A stretch of DNA of 64,000 bases from Vibrio ziniensis (GCF_011064285.1 NZ_CP049332.1:1302001-1366000), one strand, 5' to 3'. Positions 17,905 to 28,291 are shown, numbered from the stretch's first letter. Translations and numbers: made by a program. The notes: generated by a model from the sequence alone, not told the origin.

Positions 17905-17936
17905 AAATCCGGTGCCTAGCGCCGGATTTTTTATTT
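17905..17936 (+). terminator. Terminator of the napFDABC operon
   Basis: AAATCCGGTGC pairs with GCGCCGGATTT (one G-T pair) over CTA, followed by TTTATTTTA. Confidence 0.9.
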
Positions 17937-18046
17937 TAGTTAAAGCTAAATTAACGATATGCAATGAATTGGGAGCAAGCGCCAATTTATTTCCTTTGTT
18001 TTAAATTAGCTTTTACTTATATAAATAAAGTTCAGGGATAGTGACT

Positions 18047-19339
18047 ATGGCTAACTACAGTTGGATTCAACGCTTACTTATTGTTCCCCCACTCGTATTG
18101 GGCGGTATTGTTCTCTTTGTCGCACCCAGTATGAAAGCTGAACCACCGAAAACCGAACAAGCGGGCGGTTCAAAAGTTGTACGAGTGATGAAGGTCAAAC
18201 CTCTCGCCATTCAACCTAGCGCCATCGGCTATGGCTATACCCAGCCAGCTCAAGAGTGGCAAGCTCAGGCCGAAGTTGAAGGTCGAGTGATCTGGGTTTC
18301 AGACAACTTCAAAAATGGGGCTTTCGTTGCTAAAGGAGAACCATTACTAAAGCTTGACGACTCTGCCTATCAACTTGCCATCACCAAACTCAATGCCGAG
18401 TTAGATGTCTCCAAACTCAAATACCAAACCATAGGCGTTAGCTATTCGATTGCTGAACAAGATTACAAATTGCAAAAAGAAGAGTATGAACGTAGCGAAC
18501 GCTTAGCCAAAACCGGTCATCTTTCTCAGACTGAAAAAGACAAAGCCAAACGCGATCTGCTCAGTAAACAGCAACTACTACAAAATCTGAAAAATGAACA
18601 AGCAATCACGGTTGCAGAGCAAGAAGTCTTGAATGCGGAGCTAGAGATTGCGATGCGCGATCTTAGTCATACCGAAGTCAAAGCCCCTTACGATATTCGA
18701 ATTACCGCAACCAATATTGATGTCGAAGAGTATGTAAATAAAGGTCAAGCCCTACTCCAGTCAGATGGAATGGAAGCAGTCGAAGTGCTTGCTCAGTATT
18801 CGATTGGCAAAATGAGACCATTACGTCGCGCAACTCAGGTAGAGAGTTTTGACAATTCTCTTCATAGCGATTTGCAAGCTACCGTCACTCTTACCACAGG
18901 TGATAAACAAGTTAACTGGCAAGGGCTGGTTGACCGAAGCGGCGGTTTGATCGACGCCCAAACTCAAAGCCAAACACTGATTATTCGTGTTGACGAGCCT
19001 TATCAACAAGCGCAGCCGGGCAAAAAGCCGCCTTTGATTCGCGATACCTTTGTCAAAGTCACGCTAAAAGCACCGCAATTGGAAAACCAGCTTATTGTGC
19101 CTATTAATGCTATTCATAGCGGTAATGTCTATGTGGTTAAAGACAACCAGCTCGCGATTCAACCTGTTGAAATCGATTTTACTCAGGGTCAAATAGCGGT
19201 TCTGAAATCTGGCGTCAGCGAAGGAGACATGGTGGTGGTAAGTCAGCTACAACCAGCGGTCGAAGGCATGAAACTCAAAGCACAGCCAGATAAAGCCATG
19301 GTTCAGTGGGTTAGCCAGCAAGCAGCAGGAGGTGAATGA
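18047..19339 (+). CDS. RND efflux periplasmic adaptor (membrane fusion protein)
   Basis: A 430-residue adaptor. A signal-anchor helix lies at residues 7-27. The lipoyl/beta-barrel layout is visible: EVEGRVIWVSDNFKNGAFVAKGEPLLKLDDSAYQ forms the first biotinyl-lipoyl half, a long coiled-coil hairpin spans about residues 112-205, and KAPYDIRITATNIDVEEYVNKGQALLQ closes the lipoyl domain. Beta-barrel and membrane-proximal domains follow. It bridges the RND pump of the next gene to an outer-membrane channel that is not in the window. A GTG lies two codons upstream, but AGGGA is 8 nt before the ATG chosen. It overlaps the pump gene by 4 nt. Confidence 0.88.
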   Translation: MANYSWIQRLLIVPPLVLGGIVLFVAPSMKAEPPKTEQAGGSKVVRVMKVKPLAIQPSAIGYGYTQPAQEWQAQAEVEGRVIWVSDNFKNGAFVAKGEPLLKLDDSAYQLAITKLNAELDVSKLKYQTIGVSYSIAEQDYKLQKEEYERSERLAKTGHLSQTEKDKAKRDLLSKQQLLQNLKNEQAITVAEQEVLNAELEIAMRDLSHTEVKAPYDIRITATNIDVEEYVNKGQALLQSDGMEAVEVLAQYSIGKMRPLRRATQVESFDNSLHSDLQATVTLTTGDKQVNWQGLVDRSGGLIDAQTQSQTLIIRVDEPYQQAQPGKKPPLIRDTFVKVTLKAPQLENQLIVPINAIHSGNVYVVKDNQLAIQPVEIDFTQGQIAVLKSGVSEGDMVVVSQLQPAVEGMKLKAQPDKAMVQWVSQQAAGGE

Positions 19340-22300
19340 TGATCGCCTATTTTGCTCAGCACAAAACGGCTGCCAACGTTTTGATGATTGCGATTTTGTT
19401 AGTGGGGATCTATGCCCTACCTAAAATGCAAAAAGACACATTTCCTTTAGCGCCAACCACCAATATTGAAGTAAAGGTCAGCTATCCGGGCGCATCACCC
19501 AAAGAAGTGGCGGATGAAATATGTATCCCCCTTCAGGACGCGCTAGATAAAATAAACGGCATTCACGAATTTACATGTGATGCGCGAGAAAATGTCGCCA
19601 TCGGAAATGTGGAAATTAACCGTAATGAGAATATCGATATTCTCACCAGCGAAGTTCAGCAACAGGTCAATGCGATTAGTGATTTCCCCGATCGAGCAGA
19701 GCGCCCAACCGTGACTAAACTTGACCGTGTCGCTTCCGTCGTTAGCATCGCGATTACCGGCCCCATGTCTGATCAAGATCTCTACTGGTACGCGAACAAG
19801 ATTAAGCAGAACTTGAAAGCGAACCCGGATATCGCACAAGTGACTATCAGTGGGTTTTCAGCGCAGGAAATTGAAGTCTCCATTGCGAGTGAAACTTTAC
19901 AGCAATACGGCTTGAGCATCTCTGATTTGGCAAACCGAATCCAGCAAGAGAACGTCAGCATTCCAGCCGGCACAATGAGAAGTGATCTGTCTGAATCAAG
20001 CATCCGTTTTGACCAACTTGCTAAGCATGTCGACGACATCGGTGCTTTGATGATTAACAGCACCACTCAACTGCGTTTAAGAGACATCGCAACCATAGAG
20101 CAAAAGTTTGCCCTTGAAGAAGATAAGATTCTGTTTAACAGACAAAGAGCGGCGTTGCTGCAAATCTCCAAGAACCAAAATCAGGATACGCTTAAAGTGC
20201 GTGAAGTTGTTGAGCGTCTTATCGACAAAGAACGCGCGTTGGCTCCACAAGGTGTTGAACTTACCATTACACAAGATGTGAGCGTCAATATTAAAGAGCG
20301 TTTGCGTATTCTAGGCAGCAACGGTGTTCAAGGTTTGATCCTTGCGTTCTTAGCGTTATGGGCATTCTTCAATATCCGCTTTAGCTTCTGGGTAACAGTC
20401 GGTCTTCCCGTCTCTTTTCTCGGCACACTGTTTATCATGCTGATACTCGGTTACACCATCAACATGATGACCATGGTTGGGCTGATAGTCGCCATCGGTA
20501 TATTGATGGATGACTCATTGATCATTGCTGAAAACATCGCGGCGAAACGTGAAGCGGGGCTTCCTGCGATTCAAGCTGCAATAGAAGGTACCAAACAAGT
20601 GCTGCCGGGTGTGATTGCCTCTTTCGCAACCACAATCATGGTAGTCGGTCCATTGATGTTTTTAACTGGCAACCTCGGTGACATACTCCGTTATATCCCG
20701 ATTGTTCTGATGATGACGCTTATCGTGAGCCTATTCGAAGCCATGTTTATTCTGCCTTCTCATCTGGCTCATCATCCTGATATCTCTAACAGCAATGCCA
20801 TTCGCAATAAAATAACCGCTGGCTTTGAGTTCGTTCGCGACAAAGGCTTTGTTCCCCTTTCCGTGATCGCAATGCGCGCACCTTATTTGAGTATTGGTAT
20901 TTTGCTGTTTATCGTCGCAGCGACCACCGCCACCTTCCCTGCCGGTTTGCTCAAGTTCAAAGCCATGCCAACCCTTGAAAGTGACACTCTTCAAGCAAGA
21001 ATATTGCTTGACCAAGGTAGCTTGTTATCACAAACAGAAAGTGTCGTGAGCAAAGTTGAAAACGCCTTAAAAGAAATAGATGCGGAGTATCAGGAGAAGT
21101 TTGGTGAGCCATTGGTCAACAGTATTACCGTTATGTATAACACCAATATTGATGCCTTTGATTCTGGTCCGCATATGGCTACGGTAAGTGCGGACTTGCT
21201 TCCCGCTCAGTTTCGTCAAGAAAGCATCAAAGACCTTATTCAAAGTTGGAAAAGCAAAGTTGGACCAACCGCAGATGTCATCGCACTCAAGTTTACAGAC
21301 AAAGAACGGGGCGTTGCGGGTATTGGTATTGATATCCGAGTTCAGGGTAACGACCCACAAGAACTCTATGCCGTGAACTTAGCTTTGATGAAATGGCTCA
21401 AACAATTCGACGGTGTATTCAATCTTTCTTCCGATTTGCGATATGGACGAGACGACATTCAAGTCGCGCTCAAAGATCAAGCGGGCGTGCTAGGTGTGAC
21501 AGCCGCACAAGTCGCTCAGACGCTGAGAAATGCCGTGAAAGGCAACAATGACCTTACTGTGTTCCAAGACGGGGAAATCGTTGATATACGGGTTCGTCAA
21601 AGTGATTTTCTTCATCAAGCAACCATAGAAGAACTCAATGATCTGCTTATTACTGCCAATAATGGCAAGTTGATCCCGTTGATGGCTGTCGCTGATTTAA
21701 CTCAGTCGAAGGCTTTCTCGCGGCTTAACTTGGTCAATGGCATTCCAACGGCTACAGTTCAAGGCAATATCAACACCCAAGTCGCCAACGCACGCGAAAT
21801 CATGCTGCAGTTTTATAAAGACTTTGTGCCTAAAATGGCGCAGAAATACCCAGAAGTCAGTTTCGCTTCTCAAGGGCAAGATAAAGAAAGTGCAGACACA
21901 GGCTCATCACTACTCACCTATTTTGCTCTCGGCATCATTGGCGTCTATTTGATCTTGGTCTTTCTGTTTAAAAGCTTTGTTCAGCCGTTTGCGGTGCTAC
22001 TTGCCATTCCAATGGCTTGGATTGGTGTCGTATGGGGGCACTTAGGTTTGGGTATTGATCTCACTATTCCCAGCCTGGTTGGTTTTGCCACTCTCGCGGG
22101 TATTGTGGTCAACGACAATATATTGTTGGTCACCTTCGTCAAAGACAAAGTGGCAGAAGGTCAGGAGCTACGCCAAGCATGTAAGCTAGCCATCCATGAC
22201 CGATTCCGAGCTATTGTGATCACCTCACTCACTACCTTTGCAGGCTTATTACCTTTGCTGACGGAAACCAGTACTCAGGCGCAATTCTTAATACCGCTGA

Positions 22301-22440
22301 TTGCCAGCATTGCCTTTGGTCTGGTGAGTGCCACATTGCTTGCTGCCGTAGTGGTCTCTTGTGTGCTGCTCATTTTGAATGACATTAACCCCAAACTTTG
22401 TGGCAGTGATTTGGCATTAGAAAACGCAGAGCACGCGTAA
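19336..22440 (+). CDS. RND-family efflux pump, inner-membrane subunit
   Basis: A 1034-residue proton-driven transporter of the AcrB/MMPL-type RND superfamily. The duplicated topology is evident: helix 1 at residues 12-30, a large periplasmic loop, helices around 335-470, a second helix near 525, a second large loop, and the final helices around 855-1015. Helix 4 carries the acidic proton-relay pattern (GILMDDSLIIAENI) and the pump motif GLPVSFLGT is present. The short N-terminus and the KMQKDTFPLAP start place it in a group apart from classical AcrB. Substrate unknown. Adjacent ATGs at 19336 and 19339 both follow GGAGGTG; the stop of the adaptor gene overlaps them. Confidence 0.9.
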   Translation: MMIAYFAQHKTAANVLMIAILLVGIYALPKMQKDTFPLAPTTNIEVKVSYPGASPKEVADEICIPLQDALDKINGIHEFTCDARENVAIGNVEINRNENIDILTSEVQQQVNAISDFPDRAERPTVTKLDRVASVVSIAITGPMSDQDLYWYANKIKQNLKANPDIAQVTISGFSAQEIEVSIASETLQQYGLSISDLANRIQQENVSIPAGTMRSDLSESSIRFDQLAKHVDDIGALMINSTTQLRLRDIATIEQKFALEEDKILFNRQRAALLQISKNQNQDTLKVREVVERLIDKERALAPQGVELTITQDVSVNIKERLRILGSNGVQGLILAFLALWAFFNIRFSFWVTVGLPVSFLGTLFIMLILGYTINMMTMVGLIVAIGILMDDSLIIAENIAAKREAGLPAIQAAIEGTKQVLPGVIASFATTIMVVGPLMFLTGNLGDILRYIPIVLMMTLIVSLFEAMFILPSHLAHHPDISNSNAIRNKITAGFEFVRDKGFVPLSVIAMRAPYLSIGILLFIVAATTATFPAGLLKFKAMPTLESDTLQARILLDQGSLLSQTESVVSKVENALKEIDAEYQEKFGEPLVNSITVMYNTNIDAFDSGPHMATVSADLLPAQFRQESIKDLIQSWKSKVGPTADVIALKFTDKERGVAGIGIDIRVQGNDPQELYAVNLALMKWLKQFDGVFNLSSDLRYGRDDIQVALKDQAGVLGVTAAQVAQTLRNAVKGNNDLTVFQDGEIVDIRVRQSDFLHQATIEELNDLLITANNGKLIPLMAVADLTQSKAFSRLNLVNGIPTATVQGNINTQVANAREIMLQFYKDFVPKMAQKYPEVSFASQGQDKESADTGSSLLTYFALGIIGVYLILVFLFKSFVQPFAVLLAIPMAWIGVVWGHLGLGIDLTIPSLVGFATLAGIVVNDNILLVTFVKDKVAEGQELRQACKLAIHDRFRAIVITSLTTFAGLLPLLTETSTQAQFLIPLIASIAFGLVSATLLAAVVVSCVLLILNDINPKLCGSDLALENAEHA

Positions 22441-22452
22441 TAGCGTGCTCTG
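22427..22452 (+). terminator. Perfect hairpin with the RND stop codon in its loop
   Basis: CAGAGCACGC pairs with GCGTGCTCTG around GTAATA; the TAA stop of the pump gene lies in the loop. There is no T-run, so function as a terminator is uncertain. Confidence 0.6.
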
Positions 22453-22516
22453 GAAAACTTGATGTTCTTTGAAAAACATAAAGGTACTTTGGAAAACTTT
22501 ATGTTCTTTGAAAAAC
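22445..22516. repeat. 33-bp direct repeat, two copies
   Basis: Copies at 22445-22477 and 22484-22516 are in phase (39-bp period). The 27-bp core starting TGGAAAACTT differs at one base. They fill the gap between the RND gene and the convergent permease. No coding or hairpin potential is seen. Confidence 0.85.
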
Positions 22517-22524
22517 CTAGAAAA

Positions 22525-23472
22525 CTAAATCGTGCTTAGGAAAACGAGCATAATTGGAGTCAGTATCATGGATATAAAGTAACTGGTGATCCAACTGGTG
22601 TTTGCTACTTCTTTGTCCAAATCATAAAGTACTGCGGGTAAGGTGCCCATAAATGCTGTGGGCATCACTGCCAAAATCAAACACACTTTCGCAACCAAAT
22701 GGTCTTCAATTCCCCATAGGTTGAACAGTGAAAGTAGAATCGAAACCAAAACCACCGCAACCGCTGAGCGGGCAATCGTCGCAGTCAATGCTACTTTTTG
22801 CCAGCGCTTACCGCCTTTCAAATTAAAAGTTAAACCCACTGAGGCAATCAGCAAAAATGTACCCACAGGGATTGTCCAATGACTTACAGATAACAGAAAC
22901 TCCGGTCGAGGAACGCCTGAAACATTGAGCAATAAACCTAACGAAATCGCACACATTGCAATAAGGAAGATAGGATCTTTCCACACCTGTTTATTCTGTG
23001 TCGATTTAAGGGCTTCATCTTGCGATTTGGATTTTGCGTATGGGAACACCAAACCGAAATAGGTCAACTCTTCGAACAGCTTAAACAGCGCCATCATAGC
23101 GACACCGTTTTCACCGAAGGTAATAAAGAGAACAAGGTTACCCAGAGCGCCAATGTTATACAGCGCAGTAACAGGCACAAGCGCACCAGTTTGTACCGGT
23201 GTTAAGTTATTCTTTCTTGCAACAAGAATCCCCACCAATGTACCCGCACCAATAACAGCAGCACCAATCAAAGGTAGGTACAGCAACTCAGTGCGAATAT
23301 TGCTGAGCTGCCATAAAGAGACAAATACACTAAATGGAATCAACGCCATCAGTGCTATTTTGGTTAATACCAAGCTGACAAGGGAGGAGCGCTGTTTAAG
23401 GTAGCGTTGAAAAAACAATCCCAGCACAAAACCACTGAAGATAATGCTGAAAGTAAAGACAAATGGGTTCAC
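22525..23472 (-). CDS. AEC-family (auxin efflux carrier-like) permease
   Basis: A 315-residue membrane protein with about ten hydrophobic helices in two halves of five, separated by a cytoplasmic loop at about residues 145-165 (KSKSQDEALKSTQNKQVWKDP). The pattern, the ALYNIGALGNLVLF segment and the ILAVMPTAFMGTLPAVLYDLD segment match the AEC family of secondary transporters, whose bacterial members move malate, malonate or other carboxylates. Substrate cannot be assigned. It is monocistronic and convergent with the RND operon; the urease operon terminator lies upstream. Confidence 0.72.
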   Translation of the reverse strand: MNPFVFTFSIIFSGFVLGLFFQRYLKQRSSLVSLVLTKIALMALIPFSVFVSLWQLSNIRTELLYLPLIGAAVIGAGTLVGILVARKNNLTPVQTGALVPVTALYNIGALGNLVLFITFGENGVAMMALFKLFEELTYFGLVFPYAKSKSQDEALKSTQNKQVWKDPIFLIAMCAISLGLLLNVSGVPRPEFLLSVSHWTIPVGTFLLIASVGLTFNLKGGKRWQKVALTATIARSAVAVVLVSILLSLFNLWGIEDHLVAKVCLILAVMPTAFMGTLPAVLYDLDKEVANTSWITSYFISMILTPIMLVFLSTI

Positions 23473-23617
23473 GAAGATAGACCTTACATCCGATGTATAG
23501 ACTGGTTAAGTTATCTCAACTTACCCTTTTCATTACAATGCTTTTCAAAAAAATATTTCATATTTAAATAAATGACTTCACTAATAACAGAGTTAGATAT
23601 AAACATGCGACATAAAC

Positions 23618-23640
23618 AAAGGGAGCACATCGCTCCCTTT
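23618..23640 (-). terminator. Terminator of the urease operon
   Basis: AAAGGGAGC and its complement pair over a 5-nt loop, 41 nt past the HupE/UreJ stop. On the minus strand TTTGTTTA follows. Confidence 0.75.
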
Positions 23641-23680
23641 CCTTCCACTCCTGAGCTGTATTTATAACCAGCTGATATTC

Positions 23681-24223
23681 TTATGATTTTACCGAGGCAA
23701 ACTGAGCAACAGCATTGCGGATAGCTTTAACCATTACATTAACGCCAACCATCACCATTACGCTTGCCGCCAGTGAACCAAGGCCAAATTCGCTCACTGC
23801 GCCAATCGCTTCTGCGCCTTGTACTAAGCCATGACAAGCGCTGAACGCTGCAATACTGATCATAGAAAGCCACTTAATTGCTCCTGTTTTGCGGTATTCA
23901 TACAAAGCAACAGGCAACGCAATCAAAGAGCCAGCAACCAGAGATTCCACCATTGATGCATTCGACCATTCAACGCCAACAAAGAATCCGGCCATTAACG
24001 CGGCAGCAAAACAAGCAATAATTTGCGCCGATTTTTGATAGCTATAGCTTGCCGCAAAAAATCCAATCAAGACCAGTGCAGCAAGATGATCAATGCCCGT
24101 TAATGGGTGCAAAAATCCTTCAGAGAAACTCGCGTGCATTGCGTGCCCAGTGTGAGCAAAGCTTGGTGAACTTACAGCCAGCAGAGCGGCAGCAGAGATG
24201 ATTTTGCTAAGAGATAGTTTCAT
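23681..24223 (-). CDS. ureJ: HupE/UreJ family nickel permease
   Basis: A 180-residue membrane protein. A signal peptide ends at SFA (about residue 23) and is followed by HTGHAMH, the histidine-rich segment of HupE/UreJ proteins. The family motif HPLTGIDHLAALVLIGFFA is present, with six hydrophobic helices and a second histidine in FSACHGLVQGAE. These proteins import nickel. As last gene of the urease operon it would supply Ni2+ for the UreC centre. No other nickel transporter (nik genes) is visible here. Confidence 0.88.
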   Translation of the reverse strand: MKLSLSKIISAAALLAVSSPSFAHTGHAMHASFSEGFLHPLTGIDHLAALVLIGFFAASYSYQKSAQIIACFAAALMAGFFVGVEWSNASMVESLVAGSLIALPVALYEYRKTGAIKWLSMISIAAFSACHGLVQGAEAIGAVSEFGLGSLAASVMVMVGVNVMVKAIRNAVAQFASVKS

Positions 24224-24292
24224 TTAAAAATTCCTTTTCTTACAACAGCCCGTTAATACGGCTCTATTAGATCTGTAATAGATTGTTCGGTA

Positions 24293-24937
24293 TTAGATCT
24301 GTTCGGTGACAATGACATTCACTTCACGCTCGGCTAACATTCCTTGCTGAACGATAAAATCGATGACCGTTTTCAAACCGTCACCACGAATTAAGTTGGT
24401 AAACACAAACGGTTTATCTCCGCGCATTTTCTTCGCATCTCTGTCCATCACTTCAAGTGATGCATTCACCATCGGCGCGAGATCGGTTTTGTTGATAATC
24501 AGAAGATCTGACTTAGTGATACCCGGCCCACCTTTACGTGGAATTTTGTCGCCCGCACAAACGTCAATCACGTACAGCGTCAAATCAGAGAGTTCTGGGC
24601 TGAAGGTCGCGCTCAAGTTATCACCGCCACTTTCTACCAATACCAACTCCAAGCCCGGATGACGATGTTGCAACTCATCGATAGCAGCGAGATTCATAGA
24701 AGCATCTTCGCGAATTGCAGTATGGGGACAACCACCGGTTTCAACCCCCATAATGCGGTCAATATCCAACGCCTCATGACGCATCAGAAACTCAGCATCT
24801 TCCTTGGTGTAAATATCATTCGTAACCACCGCAAGATTGTAGTGTTCACGCATTGCCGAACATAACTGACGTAACAACGCGGTTTTACCGGAGCCTACCG
24901 GGCCACCGACGCCTACTCGTAAACATTGTGTGCTCAT
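24293..24937 (-). CDS. ureG: Urease accessory GTPase UreG
   Basis: A 214-residue SIMIBI-class GTPase that drives nickel insertion into urease. The P-loop [17 protein letters not shown] is at residues 8-24; the CPH metal-binding motif occurs in [15 protein letters not shown], the [16 protein letters not shown] segment and the guanine-specificity INKTDLA follow. Length is normal. Start is 2 nt after ureF. UreG dimers take nickel from UreE and act with UreD and UreF on apo-urease. Confidence 0.96.
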   Translation of the reverse strand: MSTQCLRVGVGGPVGSGKTALLRQLCSAMREHYNLAVVTNDIYTKEDAEFLMRHEALDIDRIMGVETGGCPHTAIREDASMNLAAIDELQHRHPGLELVLVESGGDNLSATFSPELSDLTLYVIDVCAGDKIPRKGGPGITKSDLLIINKTDLAPMVNASLEVMDRDAKKMRGDKPFVFTNLIRGDGLKTVIDFIVQQGMLAEREVNVIVTEQI

Positions 24938-24939
24938 AT

Positions 24940-25602
24940 TTAACTCCTAAATAATCTTGAATATTGAGTCTCATGCCATGCACTCACCATGGCAAAATTG
25001 GGTAATGTCAGTCCGATGTTGTCGTCACTGACGGATAAACCTGTTTCGATCGCCTGTTCAATTACGGGCATCATTTCGATTAATACTTTCTGCGCAGAGG
25101 TCTGTCCTAGCGGCACGGTTTTGCACGCCACCGTGACCTGATTTTCTAGCCAAGACCAGAGCCAACCTGTCGCCGCGACTTCAAGTGGCACGTTAAAGTG
25201 CACACAAGCTTTGGCATATAGTGGTAGGTAACTCATGCTGCACGCTTTACTGTCTAGCTCAACGTTTAAACTGGCCAATAACCGATGAAGAGTTTGCCCA
25301 AGTTTCTGCTCCTCCATCACCAGCTCTGCGGTTTCACGGTTAGCCAGTAACACCTGCTGCCAATATTCGATTTGGTTTACATCGTTGAGTTGCCATGCCT
25401 GATAAAAGCGCTTTAACAGCGGTAGTTCCAAATTTGCCTGTCCGCTTCTAAGCAGCGGCGACAGCCATGCCTTTAAGCTCGCTTCATCCTTCACCCATTG
25501 CAGTTCCACCGCACCTTCCAAGCCTTGGCTATAGGCAAACGCACCTATTGGCAGACTCGGGCTACTTAAATGCAGCAGAGATAACAACGCTGAAATCTGC
25601 AT
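24940..25602 (-). CDS. ureF: Urease accessory protein UreF
   Basis: A 220-residue all-helical UreF. It carries the characteristic [21 protein letters not shown] start and the [19 protein letters not shown] segment. UreF binds UreD and UreG and controls GTPase-gated nickel delivery to UreC. Its start shares a base with the ureE stop (CATTA on the plus strand), so they are translationally coupled. Confidence 0.93.
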   Translation of the reverse strand: MQISALLSLLHLSSPSLPIGAFAYSQGLEGAVELQWVKDEASLKAWLSPLLRSGQANLELPLLKRFYQAWQLNDVNQIEYWQQVLLANRETAELVMEEQKLGQTLHRLLASLNVELDSKACSMSYLPLYAKACVHFNVPLEVAATGWLWSWLENQVTVACKTVPLGQTSAQKVLIEMMPVIEQAIETGLSVSDDNIGLTLPNFAMVSAWHETQYSRLFRS

Positions 25603-26225
25603 TAGTGATGGTGCTCCCCATGGCTTTTGTTGTGCGATTCAGTGTGCAAATGATTATGGGAATGACCATGAGAATGGCTGTGTCCATGTGAATCGCTATG
25701 TCCATGAGAATGACCGTGGTCGTGATCGTGCGACTGATGATCATGTGAATGGTGGTCATGTGAATGGTCATGCTCATGCCCGTGATGATGACCTTTACCA
25801 CTGCCATGATAAGCGCCATTTTCTGGCGTGAATTCTGCCAATTGGGCTTCACACACCAGTCCCATCATTTCCACCATTTCTTGCAGCACATGGTCGGGTT
25901 GGAATCGCAGCCAACACTGACCTATCGCCATAGGCACATGACGGTTACCCATGTGGTAACACGCCTTGGCAAAGGTTTCCCAATCATCGGTTTTCGCTGT
26001 CACGACCGCTTCTTTTTCAGCAACCACAACCAATACTTGTCCGCACTCGGTGTGCAGATAATCACCATGTTTAAGCACATCTCCACGAGGTAAAAACACA
26101 CCTACATCCAAACCTGACTGACTCATTGTTCTGAATCGACCTTTCTGACGCAGTGCAAATGGCAAAATCACCTTATCCAACACTGCTCCATGGAAATGGT
26201 CGGAACGTCCTACAACTTTCAACAT
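25602..26225 (-). CDS. ureE: Urease nickel metallochaperone UreE with long His-rich tail
   Basis: A 207-residue nickel chaperone. The N-terminal peptide-binding and metal-binding domains match UreE: LPFALRQKGRFR, VFLPRGDVLKHGDYLHTECGQVLVV and the central NRHVPMAIG with the conserved dimer-interface His. The last 65 residues or so are almost only His, Asp, Ser and Gly with about 30 histidines, far longer than the Klebsiella UreE tail, and would store many Ni2+ ions. The frame is open further upstream into ureC, but the ATG at 26225 has AAGGAGAG before it and begins the conserved domain. ureE starts 23 nt after ureC. Confidence 0.95.
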   Translation of the reverse strand: MLKVVGRSDHFHGAVLDKVILPFALRQKGRFRTMSQSGLDVGVFLPRGDVLKHGDYLHTECGQVLVVVAEKEAVVTAKTDDWETFAKACYHMGNRHVPMAIGQCWLRFQPDHVLQEMVEMMGLVCEAQLAEFTPENGAYHGSGKGHHHGHEHDHSHDHHSHDHQSHDHDHGHSHGHSDSHGHSHSHGHSHNHLHTESHNKSHGEHHH

Positions 26226-26248
26226 ACAACTCTCCTTAGTTCGGTTTC

Positions 26249-27955
26249 TCAGAACAACGAATAACGCTGTGCCAGAGGCAGTTCCGTTGCTGGGTCGCAA
26301 GTTAACAACTGTCCATCCGCTTTCACTTCATAGGTTTGCGGATCAACACTGATCACCGGCATGTAGTCGTTATGAATCATGTCGTTCTTGGTTACGTTAC
26401 GACTGTTAAGACACGCAGCTAACTCACGTTTCAGTCCTAGCGTTTGCTGCAAGCCGTTCTCCATTGCCGCTTTGCTGGTGAAAGTTACTGACGTTGCAGC
26501 GCCCGCAGTGCCAAATCCGCCGAACATATAGCGATAATGCACAGGTTGAGGTGTTGGAATGGATGCGTTCGCATCTCCCATTGGTGCAGCAGCAATAAAA
26601 CCGCCTTTAATGATCAACGCTGGTTTAACGCCAAAGAAAGCCGGTTTCCAAAGTACGATATCCGCCAACTTACCCACTTCGAGCGAACCCACAACATGAG
26701 AGATGCCATGCGCGATAGCTGGGTTAATGGTGTATTTGGCGATGTAACGCTTGGCGCGGAAGTTATCCGCCTGACGCTCTTCATCTTCTGGCAATAAGCC
26801 GCGTTGCACTTTCATCTTGTGCGCAGTTTGCCAAGTACGGCAAATCACTTCACCCACTCGTCCCATTGCCTGTGAGTCAGAAGCAATCATCGAAAAAGCG
26901 CCTAAGTCATGCAGAATATCTTCTGCCGCAATAGTCTCTTTACGGATACGAGAATCAGCAAACGCCACATCTTCAGGAATGTTGGGATCAAGGTGGTGAC
27001 ACACCATCAACATGTCGAGGTGTTCATCCACTGTGTTAACCGTGTATGGACGAGTCGGGTTGGTCGACGAAGGAAGCACATTCGGCTGACCACAAGCGAC
27101 GATAATATCCGGAGCATGACCACCACCAGCACCTTCCGTATGGTAGGTGTGAATAGTACGACCTTTGAATGCCGCAAGGGTATCTTCCACAAAGCCCGAT
27201 TCATTTAACGTATCGGTATGAATCGCGACCTGAACATCGTACTTTTCAGCCACTGCCAAGCAGTTATCAATCGAAGCCGGTGTCGTTCCCCAGTCTTCAT
27301 GCAGTTTTAAGCCACACGCACCCGCTTCAAGTTGTTCTTCTAACGCTTGCGGTAAACTGGCGTTACCTTTACCAAGAAAACCAAAGTTCATCGGCATTAA
27401 GTCTGTGCTGCGCAGCATCTGAGCGAGGTTCCAAGCGCCCGGTGTACAGGTAGTGGCGTTAGTCCCCGTTGCTGGGCCTGTGCCGCCGCCCAACATAGTC
27501 GTTGTGCCTGACATCAGCGCTTCTTCGATTTGCTGCGGACAGATAAAGTGAATGTGGGCGTCAATCGCGCCTGCCGTCACAATATGACCTTCGCCAGCAA
27601 TCACTTCTGTGCTGGCACCGATATGAATCGTCACGTTCGGCTGAATATCTGAGTTACCCGCCTTGCCGATTGCGTGGATCTTGCCATCTTTAATGCCGAT
27701 ATCGGCTTTAACAATACCCCAGTGATCAAGGATCAGAGCATTAGTGATCACGCAGTCCACCACTTCGTCGCGGCATTTCTGACCTTGTCCCATGCCATCA
27801 CGAATCACCTTACCGCCACCGAATTTCACTTCGTCGCCATAAGTCGTAAAATCTTTTTCAACCTGAATCCACAGCTCAGTGTCCGCTAAACGAACTTTGT
27901 CGCCGGTTGTCGGCCCGTACATATCGGCATACGCAGCCCTAGATATCTCTGCCAT
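26249..27955 (-). CDS. ureC: Urease alpha subunit UreC
   Basis: A 568-residue catalytic subunit that hydrolyses urea to ammonia and carbamate. All active-site residues fall at the numbering of the Klebsiella enzyme: nickel ligands His 134 and 136, carbamylated Lys 217, His 246, His 272 and Asp 360, the substrate-binding His 219 and the flap residues Cys 319 and His 320 (VCHHLDP). It should be fully active. It assembles with UreA and UreB in the cytoplasm. The ATG is preceded by AGGAAAT. The gap to ureB is 22 nt. Confidence 0.98.
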   Translation of the reverse strand: MAEISRAAYADMYGPTTGDKVRLADTELWIQVEKDFTTYGDEVKFGGGKVIRDGMGQGQKCRDEVVDCVITNALILDHWGIVKADIGIKDGKIHAIGKAGNSDIQPNVTIHIGASTEVIAGEGHIVTAGAIDAHIHFICPQQIEEALMSGTTTMLGGGTGPATGTNATTCTPGAWNLAQMLRSTDLMPMNFGFLGKGNASLPQALEEQLEAGACGLKLHEDWGTTPASIDNCLAVAEKYDVQVAIHTDTLNESGFVEDTLAAFKGRTIHTYHTEGAGGGHAPDIIVACGQPNVLPSSTNPTRPYTVNTVDEHLDMLMVCHHLDPNIPEDVAFADSRIRKETIAAEDILHDLGAFSMIASDSQAMGRVGEVICRTWQTAHKMKVQRGLLPEDEERQADNFRAKRYIAKYTINPAIAHGISHVVGSLEVGKLADIVLWKPAFFGVKPALIIKGGFIAAAPMGDANASIPTPQPVHYRYMFGGFGTAGAATSVTFTSKAAMENGLQQTLGLKRELAACLNSRNVTKNDMIHNDYMPVISVDPQTYEVKADGQLLTCDPATELPLAQRYSLF

Positions 27956-27977
27956 TTTTATTTCCTATTCCTTGAAA

Positions 27978-28283
27978 TCAGACCTTACCCATCACTTCTG
28001 CGCGGAAACCGTACACTTCTCTCGCGCCATCTAACTCAACCAGTTCTACGTTGCGAGTTTGTCCCGGTTCAAAACGAACAGCCGTTCCCGCAGCAATGTT
28101 CAAACGCATTCCTTTGGTTTTCTCACGCTCAAAGTCGAGTGCTGGATTGGTTTCAAAAAAATGATAATGGCTGCCCACTTGCACAGGTCGATCACCGTGA
28201 TTCACCACTGAGATACTCAAGGTTTTACGCCCCGAGTTGAGTTCAATGGGTGCAGATTGCAGTTGGTATTCTCCAGGCTTCAT
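27978..28283 (-). CDS. ureB: Urease beta subunit UreB
   Basis: A 101-residue structural subunit. The start MKPGEYQL and the segments [19 protein letters not shown] and [16 protein letters not shown] are diagnostic. It is a separate polypeptide, not fused to UreA as in Helicobacter. It lies 8 nt after ureA. Confidence 0.97.
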   Translation of the reverse strand: MKPGEYQLQSAPIELNSGRKTLSISVVNHGDRPVQVGSHYHFFETNPALDFEREKTKGMRLNIAAGTAVRFEPGQTRNVELVELDGAREVYGFRAEVMGKV

Positions 28284-28291
28284 AACGCCTC

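Noticed and set aside
24265..24302. TATTAGATCTGT direct repeat around the ureG stop
   Set aside because: Only 12 bp, two copies with 26-bp period; reads as a small local duplication without further support.
25562..25852. 96-codon minus-strand frame rich in Met, Thr and Ile
   Set aside because: It is the shifted reading of the His-rich ureE tail; low-complexity composition explains it.
25810..26225. UreR-type AraC activator for urease
   Set aside because: No AraC gene lies next to ure; the only AraC gene (49381-50094) is 14 kb from urtA and is next to a ChrA gene and an exporter.
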